Below, piece after piece: positions 7,262 through 14,605 of a stretch of 39,371 bases of DNA (position 1 is its first letter; every line of letters starts with the position of its first letter). The DNA comes from a virus, in IMG/VR virus record IMGVR_UViG_3300025769_000296, positions 1 to 39,371 of that record; one strand, 5' to 3'. The position numbers and the translations under genes are program-made. The notes under the pieces were generated by a model. The model ran no database searches. It saw nothing but the letters and a program-made list of their open reading frames with translations, and was not told the origin of the DNA.

Positions 7262-7850
7262 CGAGTGCTTGGTCAAGTGTTTCCCCTCCGTTAACATAAC
7301 CCCCTTCAACTTCAGTAAAACCAAAGCTTTCAGCAGCTTGTTCAGATACTCCACCTTCAGCTAACTCGATAACTTGTAAAGCCATGATCTCAAGTGTGAT
7401 ACCCACTCCAAGCAACGGTGCAAACCAAACCTTCGGACGCAAGTTCAAGCGTACCTTTGAACCACCTCTTACAAGAACTGATTTATCCCAAGGGTTTCCT
7501 TTTGAATCAAACAATCCAATTGATCGAGTGTAACTAGTACCGTCCTTTCTTGTACCGTTCACTGGTTTCAACTTACTCTTTAACTTGTAAGTATCTCCAT
7601 CCAGCTCCAAAGGTAACTCGTAAGTCTTTACCTTCTTACCTAACTCCTTTGCTTTCTCAGCGTTTGCTTCCTCAAGAAGAGGTGTTAATTTAAGGATGAT
7701 TGCATCTCCTTCTTCCTTTGTTAATATAAGACCACAACTATACTCACCTTCTGGTACAAACTTTGTACTCGGTGTGTTAACCCAAGGGTAGTGTGCAGTA
7801 CCTATCGGTGTAGTGAATGCTTCCTGTTTCTCTCTCGTTTTATTCGCCAT
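7224..7850 (-). CDS. T7 gp2.5-like single-stranded DNA-binding protein
   Basis: This encodes 208 residues. It is recognised by position and by the hallmark acidic C-terminal tail ending in phenylalanine (ETLDQALDAEDEEEIKADF), which in T7 gp2.5 binds polymerase and helicase. The body contains KLRNL-type beta segments of an OB-fold (GSKVRLNLRPKVWFAP, then GVGITLEIMALQVIEL). Upstream of ATG 7850 lies a good Shine-Dalgarno stretch (AAGGAAGAG), stronger than for most genes here, fitting a protein needed in quantity. It coats ssDNA during replication and recombination. It follows RNA polymerase and overlaps the endonuclease gene. Confidence 0.85.
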   Translation of the reverse strand: MANKTREKQEAFTTPIGTAHYPWVNTPSTKFVPEGEYSCGLILTKEEGDAIILKLTPLLEEANAEKAKELGKKVKTYELPLELDGDTYKLKSKLKPVNGTRKDGTSYTRSIGLFDSKGNPWDKSVLVRGGSKVRLNLRPKVWFAPLLGVGITLEIMALQVIELAEGGVSEQAAESFGFTEVEGGYVNGGETLDQALDAEDEEEIKADF

Positions 7851-7878
7851 TATATCTCTTCCTTCTATGTGTTTATTA

Positions 7879-10257
7879 TTAAGAGAACATATAAGTGCAG
7901 TCGTTTAGTGCCGACACATCTAGTGTGCCAAGTTCAAAGCTGTCTGTCACTTCGGTGTTCCCTGATTGTTTCAATAACTCACTCTTGAACTTTCCTGTGA
8001 GGTCTTGATTAAATATCTCGTGGTAAATCTCTCTTAAATCTGTGTGCATCTTCGGTGCGTGTGGGCTTTGAGTAGCAAAGCAGTCATGTATAGTTGTGAC
8101 ATCGTAGTCAGATTTGCAAGCTAAAAAATGTACTACACTTGCATCGATACTGTGTATGTAGTTGGCAACCACTGCTTTAGCTTGTCTTTTAGGATCAACT
8201 TTATCTGTGTTCTTTCGATAGTTAAGTGTGGTCTTTTCCATTCCTAACACAGAGAACAATCCAATCTGTACGGTCTCGTAGATGTGTTGTTGAATCTCTA
8301 TTCCGAATGGTGTCTCCCACTTCAAAGTATCCTCGCAAGTAAGAACTTGTGCTTTGATCCACTTCATAAAGTTGATGTGGTTCTCTAACACAATATTAGT
8401 TTGCTTGTTAACAATTGTGGACAGGTAAAGTAAAGCTTCCAAGTACTCACTCTTTCCAAACGGATTACTCCTACCATTCTTTACCTCTTTTAAAAACACA
8501 CTCTCTAACTCAAAGGTACTAGTGTATCCATTCATACCGAAAGGCTTAGTCATTACTATTCTTTTCGTGTACCTTCTATCTATCCCCCACTTTAACCAGT
8601 CACCTGCCAAGCTATTTTTACTCTTTTGTTTGTGCAAGCTTTCATTCACTCGATCTGCGATGTGTTGATATACATCCTGTGGTGGTAGGTCAGGTACTAG
8701 GTTAGTTAGCTTGCCTATCTTCTCGTCCTTTAACAACAGCGATAGTATTTGAATGCCGTTACAACTTGCATCCATCCTACAAGGTAGGTGAGTAACAAAT
8801 CCATATCCCTCCTTCTTGTATCCTGCATATTCAAAACAAAAAGCCAGGAAAGCCCACGGCTCAGATGCGTCTTGCCATAGCTTATAGGTTCTAGGGTCTT
8901 CAGCTATCCTAATAATCTCTTTTGTGTTGTTTTCTATCCAAGCTATGCGATCCTCAAATGTACCCTTTCTCCCCCATACATTCGCTCCGTGTATCTTTAA
9001 CCATTTAGCATCTTCCTCACACTTAATTGGTACACCTCGGTAAAACTCCAAGCAACTCCTACCTAGGTCACAGCTTTGAGGACTGACAAAGGAAGGTACA
9101 CTATACACTCTACCTCGGTAGTCTACCTGTAATGGAAAGTAAAACTTCTCCATCTTTTCATACAACTTTGCAACATACATGATCCGTAGTGACCTCATCC
9201 TTCTACCACTAGTCTCTAAGTTCCAGTCGTGTACATACTTTGCTTCTCTTTTCCACGCTGTGAATGCTTCAGGGTCTGTCTGTTTGAGGTTCTCAATAGG
9301 TTCAAGGACAGGTAACAAGTCTCGCTTTTCCATAGTACCTATTGATACATCTCCCTCCCAAGCCCATTGCATTATCTCGTACACCTTCTTGTTTATTCGA
9401 TAAGGTACTTCTTGCAGTCGGTTAAGTGGTTCATATAGCTTACTCAAGTCTCTGTTCCTCAAGTCAAATGCTTTCTTCATGATTGGAAGGACAGGTAAAT
9501 CATCACTCAAGTATCCACCTCCGTAATTACTCTCCCATCTCAAAGGTTCTTCAGGTGTAGCCAACCAAAACGGACGGAGTGACTCACTATTCTCATCAAA
9601 TTGCTTGACCCATTCTTGTAGCTGTGGATTAGGTGCAATCTGTTTTATCGTTGATCCCTTCCTAGTCAAGGTACTCTTCAAAGTGAATAGGTTTGTTTGC
9701 ATACGGATAATCTCCAGTAACCAAGCACCTATCTTTCCTTTGTTTGTCTGTGTCCACAGCGTGAAGCGTTCGTACCTACCCTTACTATGTAAGTTCTTTT
9801 CTCTGTCCCAAAACTTGGACATATACTGCTGTCTACTACGGACATTTTTCCTGTCCCTTTGCAGTAGCTTCCAAGTATTCTTATCTACATACTCTTTAAA
9901 GTAACGGACTCGTACTTCATCCTCGATAGACTTAGCTAATTCAAATGCAACATAAGCAAAGGTCATGTCGTTACCGTCCAGTAAATCAAACGATCTTTTA
10001 ATAGCTAACAAAGCTACTTCATCAGGTTCTAATTCCCAAACTAAAGGTAACCAAACAGGACAAGGAGCGTGGACTTGTGAGCAATCATCGAAGAACTTTT
10101 GTATTACACCAGCTACACCTTCGTGCATAGAATCAGCAAGCTTGATATAAGCTGGTGTCTCGGAGGCTAATTGGTTCTGTGTTCGTAACTTCTTAGCGTT
10201 CCTATACCTAGCCTTGCCAAGCTCCACCATTGAAGCAGTTAAGTGTTCACTACTCAT
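7879..10257 (-). CDS. T7-type single-subunit RNA polymerase
   Basis: This encodes 792 residues (T7: 883). Motif A is CRMDASCNGIQ (catalytic D496). Motif B is KRIVMTKPFG (K565, R566, M569, F573, G574). Motif C is TTIHDCFATQ (H724-D725). The DYRGRVYSVP segment (379-388) and the YIHSIDAS helix also match the family. The residue matching T7 Tyr639, which discriminates ribose from deoxyribose, is Phe573 here. The C-terminus is MFS rather than T7 FAFA. The shorter length falls in the N-terminal promoter-binding domain. It transcribes middle and late genes from phage promoters. Its ATG overlaps the preceding TGA (ATGA), so it is probably translated by coupling at the end of the early operon. Confidence 0.96.
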   Translation of the reverse strand: MSSEHLTASMVELGKARYRNAKKLRTQNQLASETPAYIKLADSMHEGVAGVIQKFFDDCSQVHAPCPVWLPLVWELEPDEVALLAIKRSFDLLDGNDMTFAYVAFELAKSIEDEVRVRYFKEYVDKNTWKLLQRDRKNVRSRQQYMSKFWDREKNLHSKGRYERFTLWTQTNKGKIGAWLLEIIRMQTNLFTLKSTLTRKGSTIKQIAPNPQLQEWVKQFDENSESLRPFWLATPEEPLRWESNYGGGYLSDDLPVLPIMKKAFDLRNRDLSKLYEPLNRLQEVPYRINKKVYEIMQWAWEGDVSIGTMEKRDLLPVLEPIENLKQTDPEAFTAWKREAKYVHDWNLETSGRRMRSLRIMYVAKLYEKMEKFYFPLQVDYRGRVYSVPSFVSPQSCDLGRSCLEFYRGVPIKCEEDAKWLKIHGANVWGRKGTFEDRIAWIENNTKEIIRIAEDPRTYKLWQDASEPWAFLAFCFEYAGYKKEGYGFVTHLPCRMDASCNGIQILSLLLKDEKIGKLTNLVPDLPPQDVYQHIADRVNESLHKQKSKNSLAGDWLKWGIDRRYTKRIVMTKPFGMNGYTSTFELESVFLKEVKNGRSNPFGKSEYLEALLYLSTIVNKQTNIVLENHINFMKWIKAQVLTCEDTLKWETPFGIEIQQHIYETVQIGLFSVLGMEKTTLNYRKNTDKVDPKRQAKAVVANYIHSIDASVVHFLACKSDYDVTTIHDCFATQSPHAPKMHTDLREIYHEIFNQDLTGKFKSELLKQSGNTEVTDSFELGTLDVSALNDCTYMFS

Positions 10258-10463
10258 GTTCTTTTTTTCTTGTTCTTATTGGTGAAGTCAAACTCATGCT
10301 TAGGTTTCTTCCTTGGTCTATCCGTTCGGATTAACTTACCATTCTTATCATAGCCAAGCTCATTGTTCTGCCAAAAGAGATCAAACTTCTCAGCTACTTC
10401 GTAAGAGAACTGTCGAGAGTCAGCAAAGAAATAGGATTCAAAGTCCTCGTAATTATGTGTCAC
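10254..10463 (-). CDS. Small early protein with LGYDKNGKLIRTDRP motif
   Basis: This encodes 69 residues from a GTG start at 10463 (GTGACACATAATTACGAGG); no ATG lies nearby. The N-terminus is acidic and aromatic (YEDFESYFFADSRQFSYEVA). The middle reads NNELGYDKNGKLIRTDRP and the C-terminus is very basic (KNKKKRT). The LGY...DK-D/N-G...R-x-DRP segment recurs at the end of 11949-12143, which suggests paralogy or a shared fold. It overlaps the acidic gene upstream by 11 bases, and its TGA overlaps the RNA polymerase ATG. Function unknown; an early host-takeover or RNAP-associated role is only positional guesswork. Confidence 0.65.
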   Translation of the reverse strand: MTHNYEDFESYFFADSRQFSYEVAEKFDLFWQNNELGYDKNGKLIRTDRPRKKPKHEFDFTNKNKKKRT

Positions 10464-10596
10464 TATCTTCTTCTTCCTCTTCTTCGTAGTCTATATCAAA
10501 GTCAATGAGTCCTCTGTGTCTACTGATGTCTCTTCTTGTTTCCTGTGCGTACTCCCATCGAAGTTCTTCTCTTTCTATATCGTTATCTTCGTCCAT
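10453..10596 (-). CDS. Very acidic 47-residue early protein
   Basis: This short gene encodes MDEDNDIEREELRWEYAQET at the start and ends in a run of Asp/Glu (IDFDIDYEEEEEEDSDT). About half of all residues are acidic, with a small basic island in between (RRDISRHRG). It starts six bases after the stop of 10602-11216 and overlaps the next gene by 11 bases. The charge recalls DNA-mimic inhibitors such as T7 Ocr, but it is much shorter and has no recognised homology. Acidic composition and tight packing in the operon are the only evidence. Confidence 0.5.
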   Translation of the reverse strand: MDEDNDIEREELRWEYAQETRRDISRHRGLIDFDIDYEEEEEEDSDT

Positions 10597-10601
10597 AATA
10601 G

Positions 10602-11216
10602 TTATTTAATTATACCTCCTGTTGCTAAAGCTTGAAAGAATGCTGTCGTTTCTACATCAGGTGTAACACCTCTAGTTCTGTACTTTCTCTCAAGAATTTT
10701 AATTTCTTTGTGGCGTTGTTGTTGTCTTTCTTCTAACTCTTTTAACCAGCGTTTCCTTTCTTCTTCCTCTTTTTGTTTCTCGACACCTATAAAGTGATCT
10801 AAAAACTTGTCAATCTTTTCTCCGTAAACCCATTCAAACCATTTTACAATAGCGTTGCGTTGATGCTCAGGGAATCCTTTAGCACTTGCCCTACACTTCC
10901 AAAGATCACGAGGTTTTTTCCTTTCTTCTATTCTATAGTAACCAGGGAAATATAAAGTCCAAGAACCCCAAACACCTGAACTATTTTCTATGAATACACA
11001 AGGGTCTTCACGATGAGGTGAGTTCAATGCTTTTTTATAATCTTTTATTTCTTGCTCAGATACATACCTCATAGGACTCCACCATCTTGTAGATTTTTCT
11101 GCTTCCTTGCACAACCACTTACCGAACTCCCTTCTTTCTCTGTTACAATTTCGATACCATATATTGTTGTGCATTTTTCTCGACATATATCTACGCTCGT
11201 AATCCTCGTAGCTCAT
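10602..11216 (-). CDS. Early hypothetical protein, Trp-rich with charged coiled coil
   Basis: This encodes 204 residues. The N-terminal half is rich in Arg, Trp and Tyr (ERRYMSRKMHNNIWYRNCN, WGSWTLYFPGYYR). Residues about 145-180 form a long charged helix (VEKQKEEEERKRWLKELEER) likely to be a coiled coil. The ATG overlaps the TGA of the upstream gene (ATGA at 11213-11216). I recognise no family. Several Trp and Arg residues near the N-terminus could suit nucleic-acid or nucleotide binding, but this is not demonstrated. Confidence 0.7.
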   Translation of the reverse strand: MSYEDYERRYMSRKMHNNIWYRNCNRERREFGKWLCKEAEKSTRWWSPMRYVSEQEIKDYKKALNSPHREDPCVFIENSSGVWGSWTLYFPGYYRIEERKKPRDLWKCRASAKGFPEHQRNAIVKWFEWVYGEKIDKFLDHFIGVEKQKEEEERKRWLKELEERQQQRHKEIKILERKYRTRGVTPDVETTAFFQALATGGIIK

Positions 11217-11800
11217 AGCTGAGAAAGTAATTGTTTCATTTCAGCACGAGTCAACGACACATTCTTACGGAATGTAATCTTCCCTCCAATGATATGATAA
11301 GGTAACTCTTCAGGTTTGATTTCTTGTTTTACTTTTTGTTGCTCAAGCCAAGACTTTTGCTCAGATAATGAACGCATAAAACCATCACCACACAACTGTT
11401 TGCATTGCTCGTATGTAGCATCAAAGAAACTAACTTCTAGGTAATCACCACCAGAGACAAGTAATTGGAAACGATCACCATTAAATATCTTATTCTGTAC
11501 GCTATAAGGTAACCTCTTTACTAAGTTTGTTTTCTTAGGATCAGACATACCACCAAGCACGAGCTTTGGGTGTATCCATTTCCTACCTAGTGCTTCTAAT
11601 TGATTCCAAGCTTTAGGTGGAACCATATCAGAAAACTCCTCCTTTAATCTCTCTCCGTAGGTGTAATCTTTCTCAATCGCTTTAACATATATTTCTCCAG
11701 CTTTCATAAAGCCATTGATTCCTTCGTGTAAAGCTTCCTTGAAGTCAGTTAATATTTTATCGTATGTGATTTCTAATTCTGCAATCATAGTAGTATTCAT
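11213..11800 (-). CDS. Early hypothetical protein (helical N-terminus)
   Basis: This encodes 195 residues. The first ~60 are helical (ITYDKILTDFKEALHEGING, FMKAGEIYVKAIEKDYTYG), followed by WNQLEALGRKWIHPKLVLGG and a mixed C-terminus ending SLTRAEMKQLLSQL. The N-terminal helix pattern (start of a long helix, then GEIYVKAI) resembles small phage proteins built around a DNA-binding four-helix segment, but this is not secure. It begins six bases after the 48-residue upstream gene; its leader contains AACAACCAAAAATAAAAAC. Translation is coupled to the next gene by ATGA. Confidence 0.65.
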   Translation of the reverse strand: MNTTMIAELEITYDKILTDFKEALHEGINGFMKAGEIYVKAIEKDYTYGERLKEEFSDMVPPKAWNQLEALGRKWIHPKLVLGGMSDPKKTNLVKRLPYSVQNKIFNGDRFQLLVSGGDYLEVSFFDATYEQCKQLCGDGFMRSLSEQKSWLEQQKVKQEIKPEELPYHIIGGKITFRKNVSLTRAEMKQLLSQL

Positions 11801-11805
11801 TGTTT

Positions 11806-11952
11806 TTATTTTTGGTTGTTATTATTATACTCATCCAACAGGTGTTGTAAGGACAGGTACAATGGAAAGTATTTATGGTTGTGGTACTCGTTATTCTCTA
11901 GTTTATCTTTAAAGTAAGTGTCAAAGATATAGTGCATGGTTTCTTCTATCAT
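11806..11952 (-). CDS. Tiny early protein, 48 residues
   Basis: The gene starts at ATG 11952, overlapping the TGA of 11949-12143 (ATGA), and ends six bases before the next start. The product begins MIEETMHYIFDTYFKDKLEN and ends LDEYNNNNQK; it is acidic, rich in Asn, Tyr and His, and probably one or two helices. Its 3' codons supply the AACAACC leader of the following gene. Tight coupling on both sides supports it as real despite its size. Function unknown. Confidence 0.55.
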   Translation of the reverse strand: MIEETMHYIFDTYFKDKLENNEYHNHKYFPLYLSLQHLLDEYNNNNQK

Positions 11953-12143
11953 AGTGGTCTATCCTCCCTTTCTATCTCTCCATCTTTATCATAACCATAA
12001 CCTAGTTCTTCCATGATCCATGCCATGCCAGTCTTAACATCATCTTCACTATATTCTTTATCAGATGCTTGTTCATTCCATTCATGTATCGCTTCCCATA
12101 CTACCTCTAAGGATTCTTTAATACTAAAGTTTGTTGGTTTCAT
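11949..12143 (-). CDS. Small early protein with LGYGYDKDGEIEREDRP motif
   Basis: This encodes 64 residues, beginning MKPTNFSIKESLEVVWEAIH, then acidic (SDKEYSEDDVKTGMAWIMEE), ending ELGYGYDKDGEIEREDRPL. The end shares the LGY/DK-D-G/R-x-DRP signature with 10254-10463. The leader before ATG 12143 holds both a Shine-Dalgarno-like TAGGAG and the ACCAA element seen at other early genes. It lies 15 bases after the stop of 12158-12799. Function unknown. Confidence 0.65.
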   Translation of the reverse strand: MKPTNFSIKESLEVVWEAIHEWNEQASDKEYSEDDVKTGMAWIMEELGYGYDKDGEIEREDRPL

Positions 12144-12157
12144 ATTTGGTTTTTCTC

Positions 12158-12799
12158 CTATAGTTTAGTTATTTCTATTAATTCTTTTTTGATAACATCA
12201 GACGGACGATCAACTTCGTACTCGATCATACACTTGAAAGAGTTGTCCGTCACTTCGTAGCAAGCATCGTATAAATCTTTCCGTTGTATGCCATCTAAGT
12301 AGTATCGGCAATTAGCGTATTCTATTAATAGGTAATCTTTAACTTTGCTAGGCAATTTATGAATCTCTAAGCGTCCATAGGTAACACCTTCAAACTCTAC
12401 TTGTGTGACTTGTAAACCTTGCTCTTCTACTCCAATATATAATCCATATTGAACTTTGACCTCACTCTTTTTAGTTTCAGTTCGGTTTACATAATAATTT
12501 CGAAGAGGGTCTGTTCCAGTTTTATGCACAAATTGAGCATACTCTTTAATTCGTTGTTCATGTTCATCGCAATACTCGTCTGCTTCTTCCTTGGATATAT
12601 CGTAGTGATCATCGTATTGATGAATTGTATAGGTATCATCAGTGAAGTAAAGTATGGTTGCGTTGTGCCAATTCCCTTTGTCTTGAAAAGGAAACGAACA
12701 TAAGTCTATTTGGTCAGGTAATATTTTCATAGGTTTTGGTTTTTTTATTGGTTGTTTGGTTGTTTGTCGGATCACTCCTTCGATTGTGGAGTAATTCAT
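12158..12799 (-). CDS. Early hypothetical protein
   Basis: This encodes 213 residues from ATG 12799, which overlaps the stop of the 23-residue gene (TAATG). A second likely start is Met24 at 12730 (MKILPDQIDLCSFPFQDKG, 190 residues). The 23 codons between are Thr/Gln/Lys/Pro-rich and coincide with repeated ACCAA elements resembling the leaders of other early genes, so 12730 may be the main start. The body is mixed alpha/beta and acidic (DDTYTIHQYDDHYDISKEEA, VKVQYGLYIGVEEQG). No family recognised. Confidence 0.65.
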   Translation of the reverse strand: MNYSTIEGVIRQTTKQPIKKPKPMKILPDQIDLCSFPFQDKGNWHNATILYFTDDTYTIHQYDDHYDISKEEADEYCDEHEQRIKEYAQFVHKTGTDPLRNYYVNRTETKKSEVKVQYGLYIGVEEQGLQVTQVEFEGVTYGRLEIHKLPSKVKDYLLIEYANCRYYLDGIQRKDLYDACYEVTDNSFKCMIEYEVDRPSDVIKKELIEITKL

Positions 12800-12870
12800 T
12801 AGTCTTTATATAAGAATCCAAGCGAGATCAAGAGAATAATTATATACATTAGTAACATCTCTAAGCTCAT
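12799..12870 (-). CDS. 23-residue single-helix membrane peptide
   Basis: The frame starts at ATG 12870 inside the methyltransferase stop (TAATG) and ends at TAA 12799, itself overlapping the next ATG (TAATG). The product is almost all hydrophobic (LLMYIIILLISLGFLY) with a short Lys-Asp end, so it is a single transmembrane helix. The double stop-start overlap is what supports translation. Function unknown; a small inner-membrane effector is possible. Confidence 0.5.
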   Translation of the reverse strand: MSLEMLLMYIIILLISLGFLYKD

Positions 12871-13769
12871 TATATTAGTTCCAGTTGTTTAGTTGTTTTT
12901 AGTTTTATTGGTTCATCTGCGTATCTCATTTCATTTAGAATGTGAGCAATAACATCGATAGTCCATCCGTTACCTAGCATCTTGAACCTTTGGGTATTAC
13001 TTACTCCTTCAGTATAATTATCTGGTACACTTTGCAATCGTTCACATTCTACAGGTGAAAGTCTACGCTTTAGTTCTTTAATGACTCCATAAGGTACTCC
13101 TTTGTACATATTAGCAGTGAGACAAGCTGACTTGCCATCTAATGGATTTGTGTGGTATTGCCATCTAGGTTTTCCGTTTCTTAATCGTGACATATAATCA
13201 ATCGCTTTATCAGACAAGTAAAACTTTTCCTCCACTTCATCTTCTAATATATCTTTTAACACAATACCTCGATCAATAGGTTGTACGACATTAGGTATAT
13301 TAGTCCAGTAAAGTCTTGGTCTATTCTGTGCAGTAAGTAAGCGAGAATTAATTGCAATAGGTTCAACTCCTAAAGTGTCGGTTATTATTTTCTCCCACTC
13401 CTTTTTCATCTTTACATTTTCAAGTAAAAAGTAGGTAGGTTTTGTCTCTTTCAGTACACGTACAAATTCCCAAAACAATTTACTCTTTCCTTCCATTCCA
13501 CTACCATCTCCAGCGTTAGAGAAAGATTGACAGGGACTGCCTCCGATTAACAAGTCTATCCTGGGCAAGTCACTACCTCTCACATCAAGTACACTTCCGA
13601 TATGTTTTGTGTTAGGATAATTCTTTTTAGCTATTTGCATAGCGTGTGGATCAATCTCACTGGCAAAGTATTTGTTAACTTTAATACCTAAAGTATCCAA
13701 AGCTAATTGACCACAGGACATTCCATCAAATAAGGATAGTACATTGTCTATTTCTAAATCGTATTTCAT
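12870..13769 (-). CDS. Orphan DNA (cytosine-5) methyltransferase
   Basis: This encodes 299 residues with the C5-methyltransferase motif order: motif I LSLFDGMSCGQLAL (11-24, SAM binding); motif IV GGSPCQSFSNAG (catalytic Cys80); motif VI FLLENVK; motif VIII LLTAQNRPRLYW; motif IX RRLSPVECERLQSVPDNYT (235-253); motif X MLGNGWTIDV. The target-recognition segment between VIII and IX is short (about 153-234), typical of phage C5 enzymes; target site unknown. No restriction endonuclease is adjacent. Early expression suggests protection of phage DNA from host restriction. A strong Shine-Dalgarno (GAGGAGG) lies inside the upstream coiled-coil gene, and ATGA couples the two. Confidence 0.92.
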   Translation of the reverse strand: MKYDLEIDNVLSLFDGMSCGQLALDTLGIKVNKYFASEIDPHAMQIAKKNYPNTKHIGSVLDVRGSDLPRIDLLIGGSPCQSFSNAGDGSGMEGKSKLFWEFVRVLKETKPTYFLLENVKMKKEWEKIITDTLGVEPIAINSRLLTAQNRPRLYWTNIPNVVQPIDRGIVLKDILEDEVEEKFYLSDKAIDYMSRLRNGKPRWQYHTNPLDGKSACLTANMYKGVPYGVIKELKRRLSPVECERLQSVPDNYTEGVSNTQRFKMLGNGWTIDVIAHILNEMRYADEPIKLKTTKQLELI

Positions 13770-13936
13770 ACAACAACCTCCTCAACCTTTGCCAATTCTT
13801 TCTCTAGTTCCTTAATTTCTTTTTGATACTTTTTTAATTGTTTTTCTGCTTTTCGCTTTTGATTTTCCCAATATGTTATCTTGTAATTTATTTCTCTTCT
13901 TTGGCAGTTAAGTACAGCAAGTTCTATTACTTTCAT
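13766..13936 (-). CDS. 56-residue basic coiled-coil protein
   Basis: The frame starts at ATG 13936 (overlapping the previous TGA) and its TGA overlaps the methyltransferase ATG. From residue 12 onward it is one charged helix (QRREINYKITYWENQKRKAE, then KQLKKYQKEIKELEKEL) with heptad spacing, so probably a coiled coil. Its last codons contain the Shine-Dalgarno of the methyltransferase. Coupling on both sides supports translation. It may partner the methyltransferase, but nothing proves this. Confidence 0.6.
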   Translation of the reverse strand: MKVIELAVLNCQRREINYKITYWENQKRKAEKQLKKYQKEIKELEKELAKVEEVVV

Positions 13937-14100
13937 ATCGTTTTTTCCTTTGCTATTTCTTTTTCAATTAGTTTGTAACCATTAACTTTGACATAATCAC
14001 GAATAAATTCGTGTGCCATTGAGTCCAATGAAACAATCATCGATTCGCTTTCCTTATTCTCAAAATAAATTGTTAATTCGATTAATTCGTAATTTCTCAT
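13933..14100 (-). CDS. 55-residue acidic early protein
   Basis: ATG 14100 is directly preceded by AACCAAC, the element also found at 14404 and 15165. The product begins MRNYELIELTIYFENKESES, a likely pair of beta strands, then a helix (LDSMAHEFIRDYVKVNGYK) and a Lys/Glu end. Its TGA overlaps the next ATG. It could be a small beta-beta-alpha fold. Not recognised. Confidence 0.6.
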   Translation of the reverse strand: MRNYELIELTIYFENKESESMIVSLDSMAHEFIRDYVKVNGYKLIEKEIAKEKTI

Positions 14101-14121
14101 GTTGGTTTTATTGGTTATATT

Positions 14122-14244
14122 TTAGTGGTTAAGGTTACATATAGGACAGAGTCCATGACCCTTGTCGCTACATCTGTCGGTTAGTCTAGGTGATTTGCAA
14201 CTCGATAAGACGAGTAACAAGATAAGTATGATTTTAGTTTTCAT
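14122..14244 (-). CDS. 40-residue putative lipoprotein with Cys-x2-Cys
   Basis: The gene starts at ATG 14244, inside the end of 14234-14404 (11-base overlap). The N-terminus MKTKIILILLLVLSSC is a textbook lipoprotein signal with lipobox LSSC (lipidated Cys16). The predicted mature part is only 25 residues, with CPIC and another Cys (RCSDKGHGLCPIC). It would be anchored in the envelope. Small early phage lipoproteins include superinfection-exclusion factors that block receptors (T5 Llp, for example); an o-spanin is less likely at this early position. No family match claimed. Confidence 0.6.
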   Translation of the reverse strand: MKTKIILILLLVLSSCKSPRLTDRCSDKGHGLCPICNLNH

Positions 14245-14404
14245 CGTCCTGTTCAAATATAGTTTTATATATACCTTTCAATTCATCTTCATTCATATCT
14301 TGATAACCTTTAATGCCATACCTAAACAGGTCATAAAAGTCTCCCATATCGAAGTTCTCTGAATCGTACAAAGATAATTTATGTATCATTTCTTCTTTAG
14401 TCAT
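14234..14404 (-). CDS. 56-residue acidic early protein
   Basis: ATG 14404 abuts AACCAAC. The product begins MTKEEMIHKLSLYDSENFDM and continues GDFYDLFRYGIKGYQDMNED to an acidic end (FEQDDEN). It looks helical. The next gene, a lipoprotein, begins within its last codons. No family recognised. Confidence 0.6.
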   Translation of the reverse strand: MTKEEMIHKLSLYDSENFDMGDFYDLFRYGIKGYQDMNEDELKGIYKTIFEQDDEN

Positions 14405-14410
14405 GTTGGT

Positions 14411-14605
14411 TTATTTCTTTATATTCATTTTCTTTAGTTCCTTAGCAACTTGTTTAAATTGCTCTATTAATTCCTCTTTAGAACTAGCTTTGCCAGTAAA
14501 TAAGTCAGGGCATGTTCTACAATGCCATCTGTAATAGACCTCCTTATAATCGCTTACAACTCTGTAAACGAAAGCTTGGTCTTCAATATATTCTGTAACA
14601 CTCAT
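14411..14605 (-). CDS. 64-residue early protein with WHCRTC motif
   Basis: ATG 14605 overlaps the TGA of the RMF/CrpP-like gene. The product begins MSVTEYIEDQAFVYRVVSDY, has a central WHCRTCPDLFTGK and ends in a helix (ASSKEELIEQFKQVAKELKK). Only one Cys-x2-Cys pair is present, so a full zinc ribbon would need a dimer. Its stop is followed by the AACCAAC leader of the next gene. Function unknown. Confidence 0.6.
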   Translation of the reverse strand: MSVTEYIEDQAFVYRVVSDYKEVYYRWHCRTCPDLFTGKASSKEELIEQFKQVAKELKKMNIKK

